Source: Paucihalobacter ruber (GTDB lineage: Bacteria > Bacteroidota > Bacteroidia > Flavobacteriales > Flavobacteriaceae). Taken from it: a stretch of 64,000 nucleotides of DNA. The stretch lies in NCBI RefSeq assembly GCF_006494535.1, contig NZ_VHIQ01000003.1:434001-498000 (forward strand), read 5' to 3'. Made by a program: the position numbers and the translations under genes. A model generated the notes under the pieces. The model made no database searches, was not told the DNA's origin, and saw only the letters and a program-made list of their open reading frames with translations. This document shows positions 28,373 to 35,943 of this stretch, in pieces. Each line of letters opens with the position of its first letter. The stretch's first letter is position 1.

Positions 28373-28390
28373 GTCAAGTCGCGACTTGAC
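28373..28390. repeat. 18-bp palindrome with TCGCGA core, copy 2
   Basis: GTCAAGTCGCGACTTGAC is a perfect palindrome. Confidence 0.7.
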
Positions 28391-28400
28391 TCTAATAAAA

Positions 28401-28426
28401 CAGGGTCAAAATACTTTTCAACCCTG
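28401..28426 (-). terminator. Terminator-like hairpin (possible attenuator) between rpsJ and rplC
   Basis: On the transcribed strand the arms CAGGGT and ACCCTG close a stem that continues as AAAA/TTTT after one bulge and a G.U pair, giving about 11 bp with loop GTA, followed directly by TTTTATT. This is the form of an intrinsic terminator, yet 22 essential genes lie downstream, so partial termination or attenuation is more likely than a full stop. Confidence 0.6.
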
Positions 28427-28446
28427 AAATGTATTTTTACCGTTTT

Positions 28447-28467
28447 TCCGTCGCTCGCAGCTCCGGA
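28447..28467. repeat. Interrupted inverted repeat
   Basis: TCCG-tc-GCT-cgc-AGC-tc-CGGA: two paired blocks with a symmetric TC/TC internal loop. Confidence 0.5.
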
Positions 28468-28472
28468 CATGT

Positions 28473-28492
28473 ATACCCGCGTAGGCGGGTAT
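28473..28492. repeat. ATWCCCGY hairpin element, copy A
   Basis: ATACCCGC-GTAG-GCGGGTAT, a perfect 8-bp stem with a four-base loop (CTAC on the transcribed strand). It has the same form as the hairpins at 28532 and 62698. Confidence 0.75.
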
Positions 28493-28531
28493 CTCATCGT
28501 TTAATTGCTGAATGTGACAATTTTTGACAAG

Positions 28532-28551
28532 ATTCCCGTTTTCACGGGAAT
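28532..28551. repeat. ATWCCCGY hairpin element, copy B
   Basis: On the transcribed (minus) strand it reads ATTCCCGT-GAAA-ACGGGAAT, a perfect 8-bp stem capped by a GAAA tetraloop of the very stable GNRA class. It begins three bases after the rpsJ stop codon. Confidence 0.75.
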
Positions 28552-28554
28552 TCA

Positions 28555-28860
28555 TCACACCTTAATCTCAACCTCTACACCACTTGGCAACTCTAACTTC
28601 ATCAACGCATCGATAGTTTTAGAAGATGAGCTGTAAATGTCAAGCAATCTCTTGTATGAGCTTAATTGAAACTGCTCTCTACTCTTTTTGTTGACGTGTG
28701 GAGATCTCAATACTGTAAATATTTTTTTGTGTGTTGGTAAAGGAATTGGACCGGTTACCACAGCACCAGTGCTCTTTACAGTTTTCACAATTTTATCGGC
28801 AGATTTATCTACCAAGTTGTGATCGTATGATTTTAATTTTATTCTAATTTTCTGACTCAT
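28555..28860 (-). CDS. rpsJ: 30S ribosomal protein S10
   Basis: A 101-residue protein of the 30S head; in other bacteria it also works with NusB in antitermination. It starts [20 protein letters not shown] and contains [20 protein letters not shown] and [20 protein letters not shown]. It follows fusA by 10 bases with no tuf gene between. A GNRA-capped hairpin begins three bases after its stop. Confidence 0.98.
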   Translation of the reverse strand: MSQKIRIKLKSYDHNLVDKSADKIVKTVKSTGAVVTGPIPLPTHKKIFTVLRSPHVNKKSREQFQLSSYKRLLDIYSSSSKTIDALMKLELPSGVEVEIKV

Positions 28861-28870
28861 GACTTTTTAT

Positions 28871-30997
28871 TTAAGCTTCAACACCTTTAGCTGCCTTAAT
28901 CACTTCTTCAGATATATTTGAAGGTGTTTCGGCATAATGAGAAAATTCCATAGTAGAGGTTGCTCTACCTGAAGATAATGTACGTAAAGAGGTTACATAA
29001 CCAAACATTTCTGATAATGGCACGTGTGCTTTTACAACTTTAGAACCAGCTCTATCGCCCATGTCATTAACCTGACCACGACGACGGTTAAGGTCACCTA
29101 CTATATCACCCATGTTTTCTTCAGGAGTTAATACTTCAAGTTTCATGATAGGCTCCATAATAACAGCTTTTGCAGCTCTTGCAGCAGCTTTAAAACCAAG
29201 CTTTGCAGCCAACTCGAACGACAACTGATCTGAATCTACGTCGTGATAAGAACCATCTAAAAGTGTTACTTTCATCGCATCTACCTCATAACCCGCTAAC
29301 GGACCATTTTGCATTGCCAATTTAAATCCTTTTTCAATAGACGGTATAAATTCTTTTGGTACGTTACCACCTTTAATTTCTGAAACAAACTCCAATCCAA
29401 CTTTACCTGCTTCAGCCGGCTCAAGTTTGAATACGATATCGGCAAATTTACCGCGACCACCAGATTGTTTTTTGTAAACTTCTCTGTGTTGTGCTAATTG
29501 GGTGATTGCCTCTTTGTATTCTACCTGTGGTTGACCTTGGTTAACTTCAACTTTAAACTCACGTCTTAAACGATCCACAATAATGTCTAAGTGAAGCTCG
29601 CCCATACCTGAAATAATGGTTTGACCGGACGCTTCGTCCGTTCTTACAGTAAACGTAGGATCTTCCTCTGCCAATTTAGATAAAGCCATTCCTAATTTAT
29701 CAACATCGGCCTTAGTTTTAGGCTCAACAGCAATACCAATTACCGGATCAGGGAAGTTCATACTTTCTAATACAATTGGATGCTTTTCATCAGATAAAGT
29801 ATCACCTGTTTTAATGCTCTTAAAACCAACAGCAGCACCAATATCACCTGCCTCGATAAAATCGATGGCATTTTGTTTATTAGCGTGCATTTGATAGATT
29901 CTAGAAATACGCTCTTTATTTCCTGAACGGTTATTTAAAACGTACGAACCAGCATCTAAACGACCTGAATAAGCTCTAAAAAATGCTAAACGACCTACAT
30001 AAGGATCTGTTGCAATTTTAAATGCTAAAGCAGCAAATGGCTCTTTTACATCAGGCTTTCTGGCAATTTCCGCTCCTGTATCAGGATTAGTTCCAATGAT
30101 GGCTTCCTTATCAACCGGAGAAGGCAAGTATCTGCATACGGCATCCAATAAAAACTGAACCCCTTTATTCTTAAATGACGAACCACAAATCATTGGGATG
30201 ATGGACATATCCATTACAGCAGCTCTTAGAGCAGCGTGAATTTCATCCTCGGTGATGGATTCTTCATCTTCCATATATTTTTCAAGAAGATTTTCATCGT
30301 ATCCGGCTACCTCTTCAATTAGAAGCGCTCTGTACTTTTTTGTTTCTTCTTTTAGTTCCTCAGGTATTTCAATAACATCGAAAGTAGCACCCTGAGTTTC
30401 ATCATGCCATACTATAGCACGGTTTTTAACTAAGTCTACTACACCTTTAAAATCAATTTCATCACCAATAGGTAATACAATTGGCACTGCGTTAGAACCA
30501 AGCATTTCTTTTACCTGGGTAATTACTGCCATAAAGTTGGCACCTTGACGGTCCATTTTATTCACAAAACCAATTCTTGGCACTTTGTAATTATCTGCTA
30601 ATCTCCAGTTAGTTTCAGATTGTGGCTCAACACCATCAACAGCGCTAAACAAGAATACTAAACCGTCAAGCACACGTAAAGATCTGTTTACCTCAACGGT
30701 AAAATCAACGTGCCCGGGAGTATCAATAATATTAAAGTGATAATCTTTTGAATCGTCAACTGGCTGTCCATTTACTCTAGGAAAAACCCATGTACAGGTG
30801 GTAGCAGCAGAAGTAATAGTGATACCTCTTTCTTGTTCTTGCTCCATCCAGTCCATAGTAGCAGCCCCATCATGTACCTCACCAATTTTGTGACTTACAC
30901 CTGTATAAAACAAAATACGTTCTGTTGTAGTTGTTTTACCAGCATCGATGTGAGCGGCAATACCTATATTTCTAGTATATTTTAAATCTCTACTCAT
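28871..30997 (-). CDS. fusA: Elongation factor G
   Basis: A 708-residue GTPase that drives translocation and, with RRF, ribosome recycling. The G motifs are [20 protein letters not shown] (G1), [11 protein letters not shown] (G2), [13 protein letters not shown] (G3) and [12 protein letters not shown] (G4). Domain IV and V segments follow ([34 protein letters not shown]). Length is normal. It lies between rpsG and rpsJ, the str-operon position. Confidence 0.98.
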   Translation of the reverse strand: MSRDLKYTRNIGIAAHIDAGKTTTTERILFYTGVSHKIGEVHDGAATMDWMEQEQERGITITSAATTCTWVFPRVNGQPVDDSKDYHFNIIDTPGHVDFTVEVNRSLRVLDGLVFLFSAVDGVEPQSETNWRLADNYKVPRIGFVNKMDRQGANFMAVITQVKEMLGSNAVPIVLPIGDEIDFKGVVDLVKNRAIVWHDETQGATFDVIEIPEELKEETKKYRALLIEEVAGYDENLLEKYMEDEESITEDEIHAALRAAVMDMSIIPMICGSSFKNKGVQFLLDAVCRYLPSPVDKEAIIGTNPDTGAEIARKPDVKEPFAALAFKIATDPYVGRLAFFRAYSGRLDAGSYVLNNRSGNKERISRIYQMHANKQNAIDFIEAGDIGAAVGFKSIKTGDTLSDEKHPIVLESMNFPDPVIGIAVEPKTKADVDKLGMALSKLAEEDPTFTVRTDEASGQTIISGMGELHLDIIVDRLRREFKVEVNQGQPQVEYKEAITQLAQHREVYKKQSGGRGKFADIVFKLEPAEAGKVGLEFVSEIKGGNVPKEFIPSIEKGFKLAMQNGPLAGYEVDAMKVTLLDGSYHDVDSDQLSFELAAKLGFKAAARAAKAVIMEPIMKLEVLTPEENMGDIVGDLNRRRGQVNDMGDRAGSKVVKAHVPLSEMFGYVTSLRTLSSGRATSTMEFSHYAETPSNISEEVIKAAKGVEA

Positions 30998-31003
30998 TTT
31001 TTA

Positions 31004-31480
31004 TTAAAATCTAAAGTGTGAGAATGCTTTGTTCGCTTCGGCCATTTTATGTGTATCAACTCTCTTTTTAACTGCTGCACCTTCTTCTTTGGCTGCGGCA
31101 AGAACTTCAGAGGCTAATCTTTGTGCCATTGATTTCTCGTTTCTCTTTCTTGAGTAACTAATTAACCATTTCATGGCAATAGAAATTTTTCTATCAGGAC
31201 GAATTTGAGAAGGAATTTGGAATGTAGCTCCACCTACTCTTCTACTTCGCACCTCTACGTGAGGCATTACATTAGATAATGCATCTTTCCAGATTTCAAG
31301 AGCAGTTTTCTCTTCGTCTGTTTTCTTCTGGTCTACAATGTCAATCGCATCGTAAAAAACCTTAAACGCCACAGACTTTTTACCGTCCCACATCATCATG
31401 TTAACGAAACGTGTTACTAGTTGATCGTTAAATCTAGGATCTGGTAAAAGCGGTCTTTTTTTCGCTTGTCTTTTTCTCAT
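31004..31480 (-). CDS. rpsG: 30S ribosomal protein S7
   Basis: A 158-residue protein that starts assembly of the 30S head and forms the E-site wall. It shows [39 protein letters not shown] and [20 protein letters not shown]. In E. coli S7 represses the str operon from the rpsL-rpsG spacer; here that spacer is only 22 bases, leaving little room for such a site. Confidence 0.98.
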   Translation of the reverse strand: MRKRQAKKRPLLPDPRFNDQLVTRFVNMMMWDGKKSVAFKVFYDAIDIVDQKKTDEEKTALEIWKDALSNVMPHVEVRSRRVGGATFQIPSQIRPDRKISIAMKWLISYSRKRNEKSMAQRLASEVLAAAKEEGAAVKKRVDTHKMAEANKAFSHFRF

Positions 31481-31502
31481 GTCTTTTTCTTAAAAGATTT
31501 AA

Positions 31503-31910
31503 TTACTTTTTCTTACCGGTTGCAGCAGGAGCCTGACCTGGTTTTGGTCTCTTTGCACCATACTTTGATCTGCGTTGCGTTCTACCTGCAACACCTGCGG
31601 TATCTAAGGCACCACGAACAATGTGATATCTTACACCCGGTAAATCTTTTACTCTTCCGCCTCTAACCAATACTATCGAGTGCTCTTGGAGATTGTGTCC
31701 TTCGCCCGGGATGTATGCGTTTACTTCATTACCATTAGTTAATCTAACCCTTGCTACTTTACGCATAGCCGAATTAGGTTTCTTAGGTGTAGTAGTGTAA
31801 ACACGCGTACAAACTCCACGTCTTTGCGGACAAGAATCCAAAGCAGCCGATTTACTCTTCTTAGTTATTTTGGCTCTACCTTTTCTTACTAATTGTGAAA
31901 TTGTTGGCAT
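31503..31910 (-). CDS. rpsL: 30S ribosomal protein S12
   Basis: A 135-residue decoding-centre protein and first gene of the super-operon. It carries [20 protein letters not shown] and the streptomycin-relevant loops with lysines retained: [11 protein letters not shown] (Lys43) and [14 protein letters not shown] (Lys88), the sensitive form. The C-terminal tail is Lys/Pro/Ala-rich. A consensus promoter with a 5'-terminal hairpin precedes it. Confidence 0.98.
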   Translation of the reverse strand: MPTISQLVRKGRAKITKKSKSAALDSCPQRRGVCTRVYTTTPKKPNSAMRKVARVRLTNGNEVNAYIPGEGHNLQEHSIVLVRGGRVKDLPGVRYHIVRGALDTAGVAGRTQRRSKYGAKRPKPGQAPAATGKKK

Positions 31911-31934
31911 ATTATTTTACTAAAATATAATTAA

Positions 31935-31950
31935 CCCTCACTTTTGAGGG
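31935..31950 (-). repeat. Hairpin at the presumed 5' end of the ribosomal operon mRNA
   Basis: On the transcribed strand CCCTCA-AAAG-TGAGGG, a six-bp GC-rich stem, starts about four bases after the -7 box, hence at or next to the first nucleotides of the transcript. A stem at the 5' end would protect the mRNA or serve as a binding site. Confidence 0.6.
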
Positions 31951-31953
31951 CTG

Positions 31954-31984
31954 CAAAGGTAGAAATTAAAATGAATAATTCAAA
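31954..31984 (-). promoter_or_regulatory. Promoter of the rpsL-to-rplQ super-operon
   Basis: The minus strand has TTTG (31981-31984), 19 bases, then TACCTTTG (31954-31961): both Bacteroidota promoter elements match fully. It lies 43 bases before the rpsL start. Confidence 0.8.
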
Positions 31985-32057
31985 TTAGTGAAGATTAATT
32001 TTAAGCATTATTCAATTAAATTATAAACAGACTACAACTAAAGAGAAATATTTCCGT

Positions 32058-32065
32058 TAGTTTTG
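32058..32065 (+). promoter_or_regulatory. -7 box of the Omp85-like gene
   Basis: TAGTTTTG matches TAnnTTTG, 22 bases before the GTG start at 32088. No clear -33 was found. Confidence 0.45.
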
Positions 32066-32087
32066 ACAGTTTTTCAGAAATATTCAA

Positions 32088-33776
32088 GTGCTAAATAGAC
32101 TAAAATTTGTGTTTTATTTTGTGTTCATTCTTGCGTTGTTTCCTTCTCAAGCGCAAACACTTCAGCTAAAAATTAAAACAACGGATAGTTCGAAAATTAA
32201 AACAGTAGACTCTATTGGATACAAAAAATGGCATCAAGATTTTAACTCTGCCAATCTAGAGGTCATCTCTTTTATAACAAAACTTGAGCGCTTAGGCTAC
32301 ATTGAAAATAAATTACACTCATTTTTAAAAACTAACGATAGTTTATTCACGGCTGAGATTTCGTTAAACAATCAATACAAAACAGTTAGAATCTTCAAGG
32401 ACCCAAATATTAGCTTTAAGTTTTTAAAAACTGACATAAAAAACAATACCAGTGATTTTGTAGATATTGATATTCAAAATCTGGAAACCGTTCTTCAAGG
32501 TATCAATAAAGAATTAAGCTCAAAAGGAGATCCCTTCACTGTTGTTCAGTTAACGAATCTCGAAAGACTAAATAACGAGATTATTAAAGGCAATTTAAAA
32601 ATTGAAGAGAATGTAAAGCGCAATATTGACTCGATTATCATAAAAGGATATGAAAAATTTCCGAAGGGTTTTTTAAAACACCAAATAAAACTAACCAATA
32701 GCACACCATTCAATTTAGATAACATAAAAAAGCAAACTGCTAATTTTCAAAATATCAATTTTGTGAATCAAGTACGAGAACCTGAGGTGCTTTTTACCCA
32801 AGATTCTACACTATTATATCTATATCTTGAAAAAGAACAAGTTAATACTTTTGACGGATTCCTTGGCTTTGGAACCAACGAAGACTCCAATAAAATTCAA
32901 TTTGATGGTTATTTAAATTTAAACCTCATCAACAATCTTAATTACGGTGAATCTCTAAGAATTTTTTATAAAAGTGATGAAAATGAACAACGCACATTTG
33001 ATGTAAATGTCAATATGCCATTTTTATTTAAAACCCCCATTGGAGTTACAGCTAACTTAAATATTTTTAGAAGGGATTCTACCTTTCAAAACGCAGAGCA
33101 AAGTTTTAAGGTTGACTACCAAATCAACCTTAAAAACAGGGTGAGCTTAGGTATATCAGGCTTAAATTCAACTAATTTGTCAGGTGCCACCAATCTCTTT
33201 ATTCAAGATTTTAAATCCACCTTTTATTTAGCTCAGTTTAATCATATTACACCACAATTTTACGATTTGCTTTTTCCTGTAAATTTTTATTTTGACCTCT
33301 CTGCCGGGTTTGGCAACAGAATTAGCGGAGACACTTCCATCAACCAAACATTGGTTAAAATTAACACCTATAAGATTTTTAATCTAAATAACAGAAACAG
33401 TGTTTATGTAAGAATTGATGGAGCAAGCCTATTTTCAGATAATTTTTTTGAAAATGAACTGTTTAGATTTGGCGGCATTAACTCCATTCGAGGCTTTGAA
33501 GAAAATACACTTCTCGCAAACCTTTATGGTGTTATAAATACCGAATACCGATACAAATTAAGCAGTAATCTTTTTGTACACACAGTATTTGATGCTGCCT
33601 ACAGTGAAAATAAAATTACAGAAATCAATAATAAACTTTTTGGATTTGGATTTGGATTTGGTCTTTTAACCAACACCGGTTTATTTAGGTTTAACTATTC
33701 AAGTGCTAAAACAGAAGACCAACCATTTAGACTTTCAGACTCTAAAGTTCATATAAGTTTAACAACATCCTTTTAA
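32088..33776 (+). CDS. BamA/TamA (Omp85) family outer-membrane protein
   Basis: A 562-residue protein with a Sec signal peptide (about residues 1-22, ending PSQAQ). The N-terminal half has two repeats that look like POTRA domains. The C-terminal half alternates like beta-strands and holds FRFGGINSIRGFEE, the RGF motif region of Omp85 proteins; it ends in Phe, as outer-membrane barrels do. It begins with GTG: an in-frame TGA lies 24 bases upstream and there is no ATG near. Which protein it inserts or exports is unknown; it is too short to be the main BamA. Confidence 0.8.
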   Translation: MLNRLKFVFYFVFILALFPSQAQTLQLKIKTTDSSKIKTVDSIGYKKWHQDFNSANLEVISFITKLERLGYIENKLHSFLKTNDSLFTAEISLNNQYKTVRIFKDPNISFKFLKTDIKNNTSDFVDIDIQNLETVLQGINKELSSKGDPFTVVQLTNLERLNNEIIKGNLKIEENVKRNIDSIIIKGYEKFPKGFLKHQIKLTNSTPFNLDNIKKQTANFQNINFVNQVREPEVLFTQDSTLLYLYLEKEQVNTFDGFLGFGTNEDSNKIQFDGYLNLNLINNLNYGESLRIFYKSDENEQRTFDVNVNMPFLFKTPIGVTANLNIFRRDSTFQNAEQSFKVDYQINLKNRVSLGISGLNSTNLSGATNLFIQDFKSTFYLAQFNHITPQFYDLLFPVNFYFDLSAGFGNRISGDTSINQTLVKINTYKIFNLNNRNSVYVRIDGASLFSDNFFENELFRFGGINSIRGFEENTLLANLYGVINTEYRYKLSSNLFVHTVFDAAYSENKITEINNKLFGFGFGFGLLTNTGLFRFNYSSAKTEDQPFRLSDSKVHISLTTSF

Positions 33777-33826
33777 AAAGGGCTGTTAATTTTAAAAACT
33801 TCCATCATTTTTTTATCAATTATTAT

Positions 33827-33834
33827 TAGGTTTG
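33827..33834 (+). promoter_or_regulatory. -7 box of the arylsulfotransferase-like gene
   Basis: TAGGTTTG matches the -7 consensus, 18 bases before the ATG at 33853. It covers the alternative TTG codon at 33832, so that codon cannot be the start of translation if this promoter is used. Confidence 0.55.
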
Positions 33835-33852
33835 TCGAACAACAATAGGCTT

Positions 33853-35490
33853 ATGAAATTAAAATTACTTATTCTACTCTTAATATTTAATTTTTATGGT
33901 TTTTCACAAAACACCTTTGGAACAATTTTAATTGACGCTGATGTTTTTGAAGCTTACACACTTATTTCGATTAACAATAAATCTTTTTTATTCAACAATT
34001 GTGGTGAAGTAATCAATGAATGGGAAAGTAATTATTTACCCGGCAATGCCGTTTACTTGCTTGAAAATGGTGACTTATTACGTACCGGTCGCACCAATAG
34101 TACTACCATCTCATTTGGTGGTCGCGGTGGAGTTATTGAAAAATATTCTTGGGATGGCGACCTTATTTGGCAGTTTTTTTACGACACCCCTCAATATCGT
34201 CAACACCATGACGTTTATCCCATGCCTAATGGAAATGTGTTAATTTTAGCAGCAACGTTAATGACAGCGGAAGAAGCAATTCAAGCCGGACGGAACCCGG
34301 CTTTACTTCCGCAAGGCGAACTTTATAACCAACAAATCATAGAAGTATCACCGGTTGGATTTGATGAAGCTAACGTTGTTTGGGAGTGGAATGTCAAAAA
34401 TCATCTTATACAAGATTTCGATATAACAAAAAATAATTTTGGAAACGTCGGTTTAAATCCAAATAAACTTGATATTAATTTTGTAAATGGTTTAAGCGGC
34501 AATGCCAATTGGCTCCATTTTAATTCAATTCAGTATGACGAAGTTTTAGACCAAATAGTGATAAGTAGCCGAAACCTTAGTGAAATTTACATCATTGATC
34601 ACTCAACCACAACTGCTCAGGCCGCCACAGGCGATGGCGGTATTTACGGTAGAGGTGGCGATTTGCTTTACCGATGGGGAAATCCACAAGCCTACAGACA
34701 GGGTAATGCATCAGCAAGAAAATTATTCGGCCAGCATTATCCCCATAGAATTCCACAGGGATTAAATAATGAAGGTAAAATTATTTTATTTAATAACGGC
34801 AATGGCAGAACTCCTCTATTTTCAGAAGTTTTTATTATTGATACACCATTTGACAGTCCCGGATTTTACAGTTACGAAACCAACACCATGTTTGGTCCTA
34901 GTACGCCCGACTACGTTTACGTAGACACCGAAGATATTACAAATTTTTATTCGCCTATTCTCAGCAGTGCACAAGTATTACCTAATGGAAATATGCTCAT
35001 CTGTTCGGGAGGTAGAGGAATAATTTTTGAAATCAATCCCAACGAAGAAATTGTTTGGAAATACATTGTACCGATTAATAACGAAACTGGAGTGATAGCT
35101 GAACAAGGTCAAACTACCCAAGGTTTTTTAAATCAAACCTTCAGAGCCATTAAGTATGCACCAGACTATCCAGCATTCACAGGAAAGGATCTCACGCCAG
35201 GCGATCCAATAGAACTAGATCCCGATTTAACCCCTTGTAATAATTTAAGCATAGACGAATTCAATACCACTCAAATAAAAATTTGGCCGAATCCAAGCAA
35301 TAATTACCTTCATATTTTGTCAAACGGTATGATCGGTAAAATTCAAATTTTTAATGTTCTTGGAAAAAATGTTCTTCAATTAAACGCTACAAACCTGATT
35401 GAAGTTTCAAATTTTGAAACTGGTATTTATTTCTTGCAAATTGAATTAAATAATAATACAATGCAACAATTCAAATTTATAAAGTTGTAG
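33853..35490 (+). CDS. Aryl-sulfate sulfotransferase-like secreted protein with T9SS sorting domain
   Basis: A 545-residue protein. A signal peptide (MKLKLLILLLIFNFYGFSQN) is followed by an arylsulfotransferase (ASST)-type beta-propeller: QHHDVYPMPNGNVLIL, then WLHFNSIQYDEVLDQIVISS and GGDLLYRWGNPQAYRQG. ASST enzymes move sulfate between phenolic donors and acceptors, but Bacteroidota relatives are uncharacterised. The last 70 residues form a type A T9SS sorting domain (IWPNPSNNYLHI, IQIFNVLGKNV, GIYFLQIE), so it should be exported through the outer membrane and anchored or released. It starts at ATG 33853. Confidence 0.82.
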   Translation: MKLKLLILLLIFNFYGFSQNTFGTILIDADVFEAYTLISINNKSFLFNNCGEVINEWESNYLPGNAVYLLENGDLLRTGRTNSTTISFGGRGGVIEKYSWDGDLIWQFFYDTPQYRQHHDVYPMPNGNVLILAATLMTAEEAIQAGRNPALLPQGELYNQQIIEVSPVGFDEANVVWEWNVKNHLIQDFDITKNNFGNVGLNPNKLDINFVNGLSGNANWLHFNSIQYDEVLDQIVISSRNLSEIYIIDHSTTTAQAATGDGGIYGRGGDLLYRWGNPQAYRQGNASARKLFGQHYPHRIPQGLNNEGKIILFNNGNGRTPLFSEVFIIDTPFDSPGFYSYETNTMFGPSTPDYVYVDTEDITNFYSPILSSAQVLPNGNMLICSGGRGIIFEINPNEEIVWKYIVPINNETGVIAEQGQTTQGFLNQTFRAIKYAPDYPAFTGKDLTPGDPIELDPDLTPCNNLSIDEFNTTQIKIWPNPSNNYLHILSNGMIGKIQIFNVLGKNVLQLNATNLIEVSNFETGIYFLQIELNNNTMQQFKFIKL

Positions 35491-35562
35491 CTACCACTTT
35501 ACTTTTTTAGTTCACTAATTGAAAACTCTTTATTAACTAAATTGAAATAAAAAATTGAGCTT

Positions 35563-35600
35563 GGAATTTTATATAAGATTCTAAACTATAATTCCTTTTA
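35563..35600 (+). terminator. Weak terminator-like hairpin after the arylsulfotransferase gene
   Basis: GGAATT (35563-35568) with a bulged ATA extension pairs with TATAATTCC ending at 35595, followed by TTTTA. Stem mostly A-T and loop 13 bases, so support is modest. Confidence 0.35.
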
Positions 35601-35862
35601 ATTTTAAATTTAAATTTTTAGAAGTAGTGATTCTCGTTTTTATTTTTGTGTTAATTATATTGTTTTCAATTCTTTAAAATATTTTTTTTAACTAATAAAA
35701 CAAATATTAGACTGAACGTTAAATCGACTCACCTACTTTGTTAAATTCTCAACACACAGGTCGTTTTAAGTTAATTTATGATTTTATTATTACGTTTTAA
35801 TTATAATTATTGCAGTATTCATACTTTTTTAATAAGTCCACTAATTTTATTTGAATATATGT

Positions 35863-35893
35863 TGGTGCTTTAACAAAATATTGGCATATTTGT
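35863..35893 (+). promoter_or_regulatory. Candidate promoter of the susCD locus
   Basis: TTG (35863-35865), 20 bases, CATATTTG (35886-35893), one base off TAnnTTTG. It would give a leader of about 45 bases before the susC ATG. Confidence 0.45.
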
Positions 35894-35943
35894 CCCGATT
35901 AACTTAAACAAAACATTTCATTAACTTAAAACTAACATTTAGT

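Larger units (their letters stand above)
28299..28554 (-). other. Structured rpsJ-rplC spacer with seven inverted repeats
   Basis: This 256-base gap in the middle of the super-operon encodes no plausible protein. In transcript order from the rpsJ stop it holds inverted repeats at 28532-28551, 28473-28492, 28447-28467, 28401-28426 (followed by TTTTATT), 28373-28390, 28354-28368 and 28319-28336. It is more GC-rich in its rpsJ-proximal half than nearby spacers, which suggests inserted repeat elements. Confidence 0.8.
35491..35943. other. Gene-free AT-rich region before susC
   Basis: A 453-base gap, the largest in the window. No plausible ORF or RNA gene was seen. It contains a weak terminator-like hairpin near its left end and a candidate susC promoter near its right end; the middle 200 bases are AT-rich without clear structure. 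Confidence 0.6.

Noticed and set aside
28299-28554. CRISPR array in the rpsJ-rplC spacer
   Set aside because: The repeats are short palindromes of different sequence with irregular spacing; there is no constant direct repeat and no cas gene.
28299-28554. tRNA gene or tuf remnant between rpsJ and rplC
   Set aside because: No cloverleaf with T-loop and anticodon arms could be built, and no EF-Tu fragment is visible in any frame.
33832-33852. Upstream TTG start for the arylsulfotransferase gene
   Set aside because: The TTG is part of the -7 box and the ATG at 33853 starts a proper signal peptide.
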